Shown: piece after piece, positions 23,764 to 31,735 of the stretch
How the letters are laid out: the number at the start of each line of letters is the position of its first letter
Numbering within the stretch: position 1 is the stretch's first letter
DNA from: Bacillota bacterium
GTDB taxonomy: Bacteria > Bacillota > Clostridia > Christensenellales > Aristaeellaceae
NCBI GenBank assembly: GCA_023392515.1
Contig: JAEVYX010000014.1
Span: forward strand, 1-51,663
Direction: 5' to 3'
Length of the DNA stretch: 51,663 nt
Notes under the pieces: model-generated
Seen by the model: only the letters and a program-made list of their open reading frames with translations
Database searches by the model: none
What the model was told of the DNA's origin: nothing
Translations under genes and position numbers: made by a program

Positions 23764-24675
23764 ATGGAGATAAAAGTGGCTTTTACAGAAAAAAAGCCTC
23801 CGGCACATTACCGCCGGCGCCGCCGCATCCATCCGGGGCGAATCCTGTCCCTTCTGGTTCTGGCTGTGATATCGGTTGTAATCCTAATTCCAATAGTGTT
23901 TACATTCCTGTATTCCTTTTTCCCCAAAGGGGAAATGGAGGCATATTTGAAGCTGCGGGGCAGCTATGACGAAACCAAGTGGTTGGATATCCTGCTGTCT
24001 CCGGCCCTGGTTTCGATACGCCAATACTATAAAATTCTCATTGAAGATCCTCAATATCTGCAGCTGTTTGTCAATTCCGCCAAATACACGGCAGCCATCC
24101 TTCTGGGTCAGGCATTGGTTGTGCCTTTGACTGCTTACGCCCTGAGCCGGTTTCAATTCAGGGGCCGGGACGCGCTGTTTTTTATCATCCTGATTTTAAT
24201 GATTCTGCCATTCCAGGTAACCATGGCGCCAAGCGTGATTACCTTGCGATGGATGGGCCTGATGGATACCCCCTGGGCCGTAATCCTGCCCATGTGGTTT
24301 TCGCCCTTTTACATTTTTCTTTTGCGCCAGTTCATGGTGGGGCTTCCCAATGAACTGCTGGAGGCGGGCATGGTGGATGGCACCGGCCCCCTGCGCTGTT
24401 ATGTGCATGTGGTAGTTCCGGTCTGCAGGCCCATCCTGGGCGCGGCGGTGGCGCTTTCCTTTGCGGACTGCTGGAACATGGTAGAACAGCCTCTTGTATA
24501 TCTGGCCACAAATGTTTCCGCACAGCCCCTGTCGGTCATGTTCAACCAATTGAGCACCGAAGGGGCGGACGTGGCCTTTGCGGGCGCGGCTTTGTACATC
24601 CTGCCGGCGCTTCTCATCTACTTTTATTTTCAGGAAGATATTTTGTTGGGCGTGCAGCTAAGCGAGCTCAAGTAG
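23764..24675 (+). CDS. Carbohydrate ABC transporter permease (MalG/UgpE-like)
   Basis: A 303-residue permease partner of the preceding gene. A basic N-terminus (HYRRRRRIHPGR) precedes the first membrane segment. The EAA loop reads ELLEAGMVDGTGP with the closing P after about 14 residues. A soluble segment of about 50 residues after the first membrane helix (GEMEAYLKLRGSYDETKW...) is exposed outside, longer than in MalG-like proteins I would expect, and could contact the large binding proteins. The start follows GGGAGGG. The spacing of 16 bases to the previous gene and 17 to the next indicates one operon. Confidence 0.88.
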   Translation: MEIKVAFTEKKPPAHYRRRRRIHPGRILSLLVLAVISVVILIPIVFTFLYSFFPKGEMEAYLKLRGSYDETKWLDILLSPALVSIRQYYKILIEDPQYLQLFVNSAKYTAAILLGQALVVPLTAYALSRFQFRGRDALFFIILILMILPFQVTMAPSVITLRWMGLMDTPWAVILPMWFSPFYIFLLRQFMVGLPNELLEAGMVDGTGPLRCYVHVVVPVCRPILGAAVALSFADCWNMVEQPLVYLATNVSAQPLSVMFNQLSTEGADVAFAGAALYILPALLIYFYFQEDILLGVQLSELK

Positions 24676-24692
24676 CGGGAGAGGAGCATTTT

Positions 24693-26057
24693 ATGAAACT
24701 TAAGAAAATCGCGCTCAAAGGCCTGATCATCCTAGCGGTGACGGTGGCACTATGCATGTTCTTTGCCAATACGGTGCAGACAATTACCACACCCAAGGTT
24801 CAAATCATCCAGGGCAGCCGGGGCAAACTGGAGCAGAAACTTAGCCTGCCCGCTCAGGTATATTTTCCTGAAACGGTTGATTATACCTTGGCGGAAGCAC
24901 AAAAGACAAATATCGTTATTGATAAAGTGTATGTCCGGGTCGGCCATCATGTGGAGGAGGGCGAAACGCTGTTCACCGCAAAGATGCCCAGCTTTGAGGA
25001 GGATATGAAAACCCTTCAGGGCAAGTATGATGAAAAGGTGGCATCCCTGGCGGCCAAGGACATTGAGCATCGCAAGGATTCCAAAGCCAGCAAGCAAAAT
25101 GAATTATATGATGCCATGATGAAGGCACAGACTGCTTTGTCGGAAGATTCCCTTCAGACAAGGGTCGCTGCCATGGCAAAAGGTGTAACCCTTTCGGAGG
25201 ACCTTTCGCTGTGGAGCCAGCAGGCATCCGCCTCCGCAGCGGATGAGGCGCTGATCCAGACCATCTCCAAGACACTGGCTTTGAAAGCCACCTATGAAGA
25301 GGCACGCACCGCATTTTTCAATTCCTATGAAAACAAAAAGATTCGCTTGGATCCCGCAGTGTTCGCCTATATCAACGAGCGAAATGCTCTCTTGGAGGAA
25401 ATCAACGACATAACCAAAGATATGATGGACTTGTCCGTCCGCCAGCAGGAATTGGCGGAAATCAGGGCGCCCAAGGCCGGGTATGTGGTTACGATGGACT
25501 TGAAAAACGGCGATACCTATGATGGGAAAAAGGCCGCCTTTACCTTGAGCGATGAAACCGTGCCCCCGGTATTGCGCGCGGATATTTCCAGCCTTGATAA
25601 AACTGTGGAGGATGGGGCCAAGGTGGAAGTGGCTGGGGATTACGGTTCGGAAAAGACCACCGTGGAAAAAACCGTATTGGAATCCGATGGAAAGAAGTAC
25701 GCCTATATCACCCTTACCGAAAACATTGCCTCTATAAAGGGCGGCATCACCCGCATGCTAATGGATGGCAGCATGGACGTATCCCTTACATATAAGGCGA
25801 AGCAAGCCGCCACCCTTTTGCCCGCCAGCGCTGTTCGCAATGAAGGGGAAGGCCAGGATTATATCTATACCATCGAGCGCACCTGGGGCGGGTTTATGGG
25901 CCAAAGTGCCATGAAGGTGCATAAAACCTCTGTCACCGTGATGGAACGGGGCGATAAAGTGGTATCGATTCAAGAGCAGATGGATTATCAGGAGATTGCC
26001 GACCGGGAAGACCGGGCGCTTAGTGACAATGGCAAAGTGATGGAGTATATTGATTGA
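24693..26057 (+). CDS. MacA/HlyD-like membrane-fusion (adaptor) protein
   Basis: A 454-residue protein anchored by one N-terminal membrane helix (about 9-27). It has the split layout of membrane-fusion proteins. The first lipoyl half is around residues 75-105 (DKVYVRVGHHVEEGETLFTA). A long alpha-helical coiled-coil region spans about 110-255. The second lipoyl half follows with EIRAPKAGYVVTMDLKNGD, and then beta-barrel and membrane-proximal domains ending with LLPASAVRNEG. Such proteins usually bridge an exporter to the outside or serve ABC exporters such as MacAB. Here it follows two importer-type permeases and precedes a MacB-topology protein, an unusual mix. The function in this setting is unknown. 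Confidence 0.8.
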   Translation: MKLKKIALKGLIILAVTVALCMFFANTVQTITTPKVQIIQGSRGKLEQKLSLPAQVYFPETVDYTLAEAQKTNIVIDKVYVRVGHHVEEGETLFTAKMPSFEEDMKTLQGKYDEKVASLAAKDIEHRKDSKASKQNELYDAMMKAQTALSEDSLQTRVAAMAKGVTLSEDLSLWSQQASASAADEALIQTISKTLALKATYEEARTAFFNSYENKKIRLDPAVFAYINERNALLEEINDITKDMMDLSVRQQELAEIRAPKAGYVVTMDLKNGDTYDGKKAAFTLSDETVPPVLRADISSLDKTVEDGAKVEVAGDYGSEKTTVEKTVLESDGKKYAYITLTENIASIKGGITRMLMDGSMDVSLTYKAKQAATLLPASAVRNEGEGQDYIYTIERTWGGFMGQSAMKVHKTSVTVMERGDKVVSIQEQMDYQEIADREDRALSDNGKVMEYID

Positions 26058-26076
26058 GCCGGCGGGAGGAGTAGCC

Positions 26077-27276
26077 ATGAAAAAGAAATATACCCGGACG
26101 ATTGCAGGGCTCATCCTTTGCGCCGCCGTCATTTGTTATGCTGTATTCAGCATCAATTCCGTAGGGGAGAACATGCAATACCTGATCCCCGCCCCTCAGA
26201 TGCAGTCTGGTGATGCAGTACCCCCGGGACAAGACGATACGCAAGCAGTTCAACCTGACCCCAACGCGGCGGTTAAAACGCTATGGGAAAGCCTGAAAAC
26301 CCAGGCGGAGGAATGGAGCGGTGTGATGCGGGCCTATACTCTTACCGGAATCATGGAGGGGGCCAGCTTTACATCCGACATAGGGGAAACAAAGCAGGCC
26401 AGGCTCAACGCACTGGGGGAGAGCGCCTTTGCGGTAGTACCCCAATATCTGCTTTTCGGACGGTTGCTTCACCCGGAAGAACTGAAGAATGGGGGGAAAG
26501 TAATCCTCCTGGATGAAAAGCTGGCTCTGGCTTTATTTCAGATCTCCCAGCCCATCGGCCGTACAGTGACCTTTAATGGAACGGATTATCAAGTGATGGG
26601 CGTATTGCGTAATGGGAAAAAGGTTGGGGACAGCGAGGAGTATAGCGCATATGTGCCGCTTAGCACATTGTACGGGGAAAGTGTTCAGCTGGATGCGCTC
26701 ATGGTAAATGCCGTGCCGAAAAAAGGTGTGGGAGCCCGATCCTCCTTCCAGGCGGTAACTTCTGCCTGGACATCCGGAGGCACCGTGATCGATCTTGGAA
26801 AAGAGGCCATGGGCAATAAGATGCCGGTGCGAATATTGCTTTTCTGGCTGGGGCTTAGCTTGGTATTGCGGGCCATGTCCTGGTGGAACGGACATTTTCT
26901 GGCCTTTTTCGCCGATTATAAAAAGCGGCTTGTAAGCAGCTATGCCATTCGGCTTTTTCCCCGGCTCATGACCGGAATTCTCATACTGTCGGCAGGTTAT
27001 GGCGTATTGGCCTTTGCCGCATCCTATCTCATACAATTTGTGGTGGAGCCGGTGTACACCTTCCCCGAATGGGTTCCGGCCATTTTGGTTGAATGGGAAG
27101 ATATTCAAACGGCTTTCTGGAAGGTATGGCAAGGCGCCGCAAAGATGCGGGAGCTTCGCAGCCCGGAAATCATCCGCATGCAGTTTTTTGGCATGCTGCT
27201 GGGCTGGTTCAGCGCCGGTTTTGCGGTGCTGGCAACAAAACTGATGAACAAACTGTTCAGAAAAAGGGATGCTTAA
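26077..27276 (+). CDS. Membrane protein with MacB/FtsX-like topology, lacking an ATPase domain
   Basis: A 399-residue protein with one N-terminal membrane helix (about 8-28) and an extracellular domain to about 245. Three further helices follow (about 250-270, 300-325, 370-390), the topology of MacB/FtsX permeases. The outer domain carries the MacB periplasmic-core pattern: VILLDEKLALALF, IGRTVTFNGTDYQVMGVL, then a YVPLSTLY-like strand. A PGQDD linker rich in D, P and Q follows the first helix. ATG 26077 follows GGGAGGAG; the frame is open slightly upstream, overlapping the adaptor gene. No nucleotide-binding domain is fused or encoded nearby. Assignment to the MacB superfamily is by eye. Confidence 0.6.
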   Translation: MKKKYTRTIAGLILCAAVICYAVFSINSVGENMQYLIPAPQMQSGDAVPPGQDDTQAVQPDPNAAVKTLWESLKTQAEEWSGVMRAYTLTGIMEGASFTSDIGETKQARLNALGESAFAVVPQYLLFGRLLHPEELKNGGKVILLDEKLALALFQISQPIGRTVTFNGTDYQVMGVLRNGKKVGDSEEYSAYVPLSTLYGESVQLDALMVNAVPKKGVGARSSFQAVTSAWTSGGTVIDLGKEAMGNKMPVRILLFWLGLSLVLRAMSWWNGHFLAFFADYKKRLVSSYAIRLFPRLMTGILILSAGYGVLAFAASYLIQFVVEPVYTFPEWVPAILVEWEDIQTAFWKVWQGAAKMRELRSPEIIRMQFFGMLLGWFSAGFAVLATKLMNKLFRKRDA

Positions 27277-27300
27277 GGGATGAAATCCCTTGGACAGGGA

Positions 27301-27326
27301 AGCGGGGGGCGACGCCCCCCGCTTTT
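27301..27326 (+). terminator. Terminator of the 15-27 kb transporter-like block
   Basis: GCGGGGGGCG (27302-27311) and CGCCCCCCGC (27313-27322) form a very stable GC stem followed by four T. It ends the adaptor/membrane-protein transcript and abuts the converging nitroreductase gene. Confidence 0.7.
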
Positions 27327-27327
27327 G

Positions 27328-28065
27328 CTATTCTTCTTTCAGTGTAAACGGTTGCAGATATACTTCCGCCGACCGGGTCATTTCCCTGGCGAAATCAGAA
27401 TTGTACTTGCGGCTGCAAAAAGCGTTCAACCAGACTTCGTAAGGCTGGCTATGCAGGTTTTTGGAAAGCATGGCGCGCAGCTCTTCCCCGGGCATCCGTC
27501 GGTATCTATTCTCATGAACAATGTGGCGCAGTGCACAGCGCTCCGGCTTTTGCCTTTCCTTTTGCTGCTGGGTGGGGTAGCCACACACCAGCATGGCTGC
27601 CGGAATCACATAAGGGGGAAGATCGAGAAGGGCACGGTGCTCCTCGCAGCGCTCCAGAATATCCCCTATATAGCATGAGCCGATGCCTAGGCTTTCCGCC
27701 GCGGTAACGGCGTTTTGGGCGGCGGCGACGCTATCGGCTACGGCAAGAAGAAGGTCGCCGACCCCCGGCCTGCGGGGTGCGCATCCGCCATCCAGAAAGG
27801 CATCGTACCACTTCTGGCAGTCTGCTAAAAAGATCAGCACCAAGGGTGCCTTGGCAATAAAGGGCTGGTTATCGCAGGTAACGGCTAGCTTATCTTTCAG
27901 CGCCTGGTCGGTGATATCCAGAATGGTGTACAATTGCTGGTTTCCTGCGGTAGGCGCCGCCATCGCGGCTAAAAGGATTTCCTGCCTGGCCTCAGGGGAG
28001 ATGGGCCGGTCTTCATAAGCCCGCATGGATTTTCGGTTGTGCAGGCCCTGTAAGGTTTCGTTCAT
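27328..28065 (-). CDS. Nitroreductase family protein (NADPH-dependent flavin oxidoreductase)
   Basis: A 245-residue FMN-dependent oxidoreductase. The N-terminal NRKSMRAYEDRPIS is the family's flavin-phosphate-binding start. AAPTAGNQQLY, VADSVAAAQNAVTAAESLGIGSCYIG and MLVCGYP are typical further on. The C-terminal extension resembles the NfsA/NfrA subgroup. ATG 28065 follows AAGGAGG on the minus strand; an in-frame extension of seven residues upstream lacks a site. It lies downstream of the GH9 gene, 26 bases away, and may be read through from it. The physiological electron acceptor is not evident. Confidence 0.9.
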   Translation of the reverse strand: MNETLQGLHNRKSMRAYEDRPISPEARQEILLAAMAAPTAGNQQLYTILDITDQALKDKLAVTCDNQPFIAKAPLVLIFLADCQKWYDAFLDGGCAPRRPGVGDLLLAVADSVAAAQNAVTAAESLGIGSCYIGDILERCEEHRALLDLPPYVIPAAMLVCGYPTQQQKERQKPERCALRHIVHENRYRRMPGEELRAMLSKNLHSQPYEVWLNAFCSRKYNSDFAREMTRSAEVYLQPFTLKEE

Positions 28066-28091
28066 GAGGTTCCTCCTTGGTTGCATTGGTA

Positions 28092-30266
28092 TTAGGGAAG
28101 GAATGCGGCCATCACATACAATAGCGGCGAGTTCCAGTAGATGGCGATTTCATTGGTGGAGTAGCTTTGCGCGTTGTCTGCGTAGCACTTGGCAGGGGGC
28201 TGGCCTGCAAGTACGGTGGCGGCATAGGGGTCTTGTAGGCCGCTGTTGGGTCCGCCCGCCAGCATGCCGGGCACAGCCTTTCCTGCAGCCTGGCTGGGCC
28301 GGTGGTGGGGGCTTTGGGTTGATACAGTCCCATATCCGGTGATGTAGCAGATTCCCATGGGGTTTTTCCCCATCAGGTAATGCAGATTGTTGAGGGCGGC
28401 GTTTTGATAAACCTCCGCCTTCTCGGGCGCTAGCTGTTTTGCAAACAGAAAATGCATTGCGTGATTAGCTGCGGTCATGTTGCTGCCCCAGGGGTAATCC
28501 ATCCCCAGGGTGATTTCATAGCCATCCTGCTCCGCCAGCGCAAGCAGATCATCCGCCCGCTTTGTCATGCTGTTTTTCACCTTTTCCGCCAGCGCTGGGT
28601 CGGCTTCTTCTATGGCGAGATAGGCCATATTGCCATAATCGCCTACCGCATCCCATCCCAGCCATTCCGGAACATTTGACAGAAGAAGCTCCTCCGCAGC
28701 CTGTAAATAGGGCGCTTCTCCTGTGGCCCGGTATAATTCACAGGCAGCCCAATAGCGCTCGTCCCGGTCCTCGGTATCCGGGTATTCTCCGGTTACAATC
28801 TCTTTGGGGTTATGAAACCCGCCCTTGTTTTCTTCCTTAGCAAGGTAGTCCCAGGCCCTTTGGGCGGCTTTCAGGCACGTTGTGGCAAAATCCTTATCCA
28901 AGGGCGCATAAATCCGGGCGGAAAGCGCCATGACCGCGGCAAAATCCCCGCTGGCCGTAAGCGAAACGGGGCTTACGTACAATTGCGCCGTTTCCAAATG
29001 GGGCATCACCTCGCCAGGGAAAGTAAGGCAGGTTACCTTGTGATATACGCCTCCGGTTTCCGCTTGCATGCGCAGCATCCAATTCAGTTCGTACCTCACC
29101 TCATCCAGCACGTCCGGAATGGTGTTTCCGCTTTCGGGGATATTCCAGCCATCTGTATACGCGCTTGGATTCATTTCATAGGAGAGCAGCAGGTCCGCAA
29201 CTGTCTTGGCAGCCGGGACAATATATCTTCCGTAATCCCCGGCATCGTGCCAGCCGCCGGATACATCAATTTTCTCTCGCGTACCATACAAAAGGGCCTC
29301 ACCCGTATGACAGGCGGGATGAGCAAAATCACCGGCCAGTTTTTCGGAAAGCCCGCATCCGCACCGCTGCAGAAAAAATACCCTGGCAACATCCTGAAAA
29401 CAGGCTTCATAAACGCCTTCGCCGATGACAAAGGGGTATGATTCCGAATCTCCGCAGCGCAATGCATAACGCCCCGGCACGGTTACCTGCGTAAAAGTGC
29501 CCACCGCGGTTTCTTCCCCGGATGCCGCATCTAGCTTTGCGGCAGGCAATTTCCCGGTGTATACGGCCTTGCCATCCTCGCTTGTCACCTGAAATGTGCT
29601 GCCCAGGGCTTTTCCGCGGAATACCGCCGTTTTTATATCGCCGGGGCGATAGCCGATCTGGTTTAGGTTGATATCTGAAACACGCACCGCATCCTCCGCC
29701 TCCTTCATATGGGAGCCGTCCACCAGAACCACCTCCACATTTTCAAACACAAGCTCATGCTTTGATAATGGCACTCCGCCCGTTGGGGTACCGCAGTTGA
29801 AACATAGCCGGGGGGCCGGATCGCTTTCATGGGCCATTGTAAAAACATGTTCCACCCTTTGCGGTTCATTAGCCTTCAATAAGGCCGCCTGTTCGCAATA
29901 GGCATGGTAATCGCCGCCGTTCAGCTGCAGCCGGGCAGTGATCTGCCTTGATATCGTGGAGGTCACGGTGTAGAAAAACCGGTATACGCCGCCTGTTTCC
30001 AGGGAGAAACCGTCATAGTAAAGCTGTACCGCATAATCCAGGCTGCCTGTGTTTTCGATGGCCAGGCGGCCTTTTCCTTGCGAAGCCGTGAAATTACTCG
30101 CTCCGCCTGATTCCATGTACGTGCCCCAATTGGTTCCTCCGTCTGAAAAGCTGCCGTTTTTCAAGCGGTTTTCCTCAGCAAAAGCGCAGGCTGCAATGAA
30201 AAATAGGCACGCCAGGCACAAAGCGATGGCGGCGGTGAGGTACGTTTTTGGGTGCTTCCTTTCCAT
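28092..30266 (-). CDS. Glycoside hydrolase family 9 enzyme with N-terminal CBM-like and Ig-like domains
   Basis: A 724-residue exported enzyme, probably an endo-glucanase or cellodextrinase. The N-terminus is a signal sequence; IAAC near residue 25 could be a lipobox, while AFA-E offers a type I cleavage site. Residues about 33-180 look like a CBM4/9 carbohydrate-binding domain (LKNGSFSDGGTNW...). About 195-290 is the CelD-type Ig-like domain (INLNQIGYRPGDIKTAVF). The GH9 catalytic domain follows: GGWHDAGDYGRYIVP with the catalytic aspartates, SPHHRPS, and late STNEIAIYWNSPL with the acid glutamate. ATG 30266 follows GGGAGGAGG. Attack on beta-glucans or similar plant polysaccharide is the family expectation. 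Confidence 0.93.
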   Translation of the reverse strand: MERKHPKTYLTAAIALCLACLFFIAACAFAEENRLKNGSFSDGGTNWGTYMESGGASNFTASQGKGRLAIENTGSLDYAVQLYYDGFSLETGGVYRFFYTVTSTISRQITARLQLNGGDYHAYCEQAALLKANEPQRVEHVFTMAHESDPAPRLCFNCGTPTGGVPLSKHELVFENVEVVLVDGSHMKEAEDAVRVSDINLNQIGYRPGDIKTAVFRGKALGSTFQVTSEDGKAVYTGKLPAAKLDAASGEETAVGTFTQVTVPGRYALRCGDSESYPFVIGEGVYEACFQDVARVFFLQRCGCGLSEKLAGDFAHPACHTGEALLYGTREKIDVSGGWHDAGDYGRYIVPAAKTVADLLLSYEMNPSAYTDGWNIPESGNTIPDVLDEVRYELNWMLRMQAETGGVYHKVTCLTFPGEVMPHLETAQLYVSPVSLTASGDFAAVMALSARIYAPLDKDFATTCLKAAQRAWDYLAKEENKGGFHNPKEIVTGEYPDTEDRDERYWAACELYRATGEAPYLQAAEELLLSNVPEWLGWDAVGDYGNMAYLAIEEADPALAEKVKNSMTKRADDLLALAEQDGYEITLGMDYPWGSNMTAANHAMHFLFAKQLAPEKAEVYQNAALNNLHYLMGKNPMGICYITGYGTVSTQSPHHRPSQAAGKAVPGMLAGGPNSGLQDPYAATVLAGQPPAKCYADNAQSYSTNEIAIYWNSPLLYVMAAFLP

Positions 30267-30318
30267 GGTACGCCTCCTCCCGTATTTTTTCATGAAACGA
30301 ACACGATTCACTTTCATC

Positions 30319-30347
30319 ATTATAAAGGGAGAAGTTTCCAGCATCAA
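30319..30347 (-). promoter_or_regulatory. Promoter of the GH9 gene
   Basis: On the minus strand TTGATG (30347-30342) and a perfect TATAAT (30324-30319) are 17 bases apart, about 50 bases before the start codon. Confidence 0.7.
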
Positions 30348-30351
30348 TCAG

Positions 30352-30376
30352 TTTCGGAAATTTTCGGAAGTTTCGG
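30352..30376 (-). repeat. Three phased TTTCGGAA-type repeats upstream of the GH9 promoter
   Basis: TTTCGGAA at 30352-30359, TTTCGGAA at 30362-30369 and TTTCGG at 30371-30376 recur every 9-10 bases, one helical turn, directly upstream of the -35. The placement suits binding of an activator or a cooperative repressor. Confidence 0.5.
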
Positions 30377-30380
30377 TGGT

Positions 30381-30430
30381 AAAAAAAGCTGCCTGTACCA
30401 TACTGCTTTGTGCAGCAGAATACAGGCGGC
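30381..30430 (-). terminator. Terminator of the 2-oxoacid oxidoreductase operon
   Basis: On the minus strand GCCGCCTGTA pairs with TACAGGCAGC around a loop that itself folds (CTGC/GCAG), followed by seven T (30387-30381). Confidence 0.85.
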
Positions 30431-30450
30431 AATTTCAACAATAGTGCAAT

Positions 30451-30996
30451 TTATAAAGCTTTTTGAACCGCTTCCATCCCGGCTTCCATGGCCTTGCGGT
30501 TGATGGGCAGGAGGTTTGCCTTCTTTTCCCCAAAGACGCCCTTCAAGGCTTCCATGGCACCATCGATGGTAATGGCATGGGTAGCCTCGATGATGGCACC
30601 CAGCATGACCATGTTGGCCACACGGCTGTTGCCCAGGGATTCGGCGATATCGTTGCAGGCCACAGGGATGATCTTCGTATCCTTGCGCGCCGGCGCGGCA
30701 TCAATGAGGGAGGTATTGTAAAGCAGCGTGCCGCCCTTTTCTATGGCCGGCTCGAACTTTTTGAGGGAGGGCAGGTTCATGATAACCGCTACCGGGGGCT
30801 CCGTTACCAGGGGGCTGCCAATGGGTTCATCGCTGATAACAACGGCGCAGTTGGCTTCGCCGCCCCGCATTTCCGGGCCGTAGCTGGGCATCCAGCTTAC
30901 GTTTTTGCCCTCATGCATGGCTGCCTTGGCCATGAGCTGGCCGATGAGCAATACGCCCTGGCCGCCGAATCCCGCAATCAGGAATTGAGCTTCCAT
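30451..30996 (-). CDS. 2-oxoacid:ferredoxin oxidoreductase, gamma subunit
   Basis: A 181-residue subunit of the POR/KOR superfamily. It opens with AGFGGQGVLLIGQLMA, continues with WMPSYGPEMRGGEANC, and shows the Rossmann-like pattern of the gamma domain with IPVACNDIAESLG. It assembles with the alpha, beta and ferredoxin subunits encoded just upstream on the same strand. The complex decarboxylates a 2-oxoacid with CoA and passes electrons to ferredoxin. It is the last gene of the four-gene operon, two bases after the beta gene, followed by a terminator. The substrate could be 2-oxoglutarate, a branched-chain 2-oxoacid or a related compound. Confidence 0.92.
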   Translation of the reverse strand: MEAQFLIAGFGGQGVLLIGQLMAKAAMHEGKNVSWMPSYGPEMRGGEANCAVVISDEPIGSPLVTEPPVAVIMNLPSLKKFEPAIEKGGTLLYNTSLIDAAPARKDTKIIPVACNDIAESLGNSRVANMVMLGAIIEATHAITIDGAMEALKGVFGEKKANLLPINRKAMEAGMEAVQKAL

Positions 30997-30997
30997 T

Positions 30998-31735
30998 TCA
31001 GCCCACCTCCTTTTTCACGCCCAGCGGATACTGGGGGATCATGGCGCTTTCCACCCATTTGAGGGCTTCCTGGGGCGTCATGCCCCAGTTGGTGGGGCAT
31101 GTGGAGAGAACTTCCACCAATGCAAAGCCTTTTCCCTGCACCTGCATTTCAAAGGCTTTCTTGATGGCTTTTTTGGCCTCCATGATATGCTTCACATCAT
31201 GGACGGAAACCCGGGCGATATACGCCGGGCCCTGCAGGGTGGCCAGCATTTCGCTCATCTGAATAGGAAACCCGCAATGGTCCGTATCCCGGCCATAGGG
31301 GGAGGTGGTGGTCACCTGGCCCGGCAGGGTGGTAGGGGCCATTTGGCCGCCGGTCATGCCGTAGATGGCATTGTTAACAAAGATGGTGGTGATCTTTTCA
31401 CTTCGGGCAGCGGCATGCACGATTTCCGCTGCACCGATGGAGGCCAGGTCGCCGTCCCCCTGGTAGGTGAAGACCAGATGATCCGGCTTCACTCTTTTGA
31501 TGCCGGTGGCAACCGCTGGGGCGCGGCCATGGGCGGCTTCCATCATATCGCAATTGAAATAGTCGTAGGCGAACACGGCGCAACCTACGGGGGCCACACC
31601 GATGGCCTTGTCCTGCATGCCCAATTCATCAATGGCTTCAGCCACCAGCCGGTGGATGATGCCATGGGTGCAGCCGGGGCAATAATGCAGGGGCTTATCC
31701 GTCAGCATTTTCGTTTTTTCAAATACCACTGCCAT
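30998..31735 (-). CDS. 2-oxoacid:ferredoxin oxidoreductase, beta (TPP-binding) subunit
   Basis: A 245-residue thiamine-diphosphate-binding subunit. HYCPGCTHGIIHRLVAEA is the family N-terminus. The TPP/Mg motif is GDGDLASIG followed by the asparagines in VNNAIYGMTGGQMAPTT. VEVLSTCPTNWGMTP is the characteristic segment near the C-terminus. It resembles the KorB/VorA group more than pyruvate-specific PorB by its short length. The start follows a ribosome site within the end of the alpha gene, one base apart, so the operon is tightly packed. Confidence 0.93.
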   Translation of the reverse strand: MAVVFEKTKMLTDKPLHYCPGCTHGIIHRLVAEAIDELGMQDKAIGVAPVGCAVFAYDYFNCDMMEAAHGRAPAVATGIKRVKPDHLVFTYQGDGDLASIGAAEIVHAAARSEKITTIFVNNAIYGMTGGQMAPTTLPGQVTTTSPYGRDTDHCGFPIQMSEMLATLQGPAYIARVSVHDVKHIMEAKKAIKKAFEMQVQGKGFALVEVLSTCPTNWGMTPQEALKWVESAMIPQYPLGVKKEVG

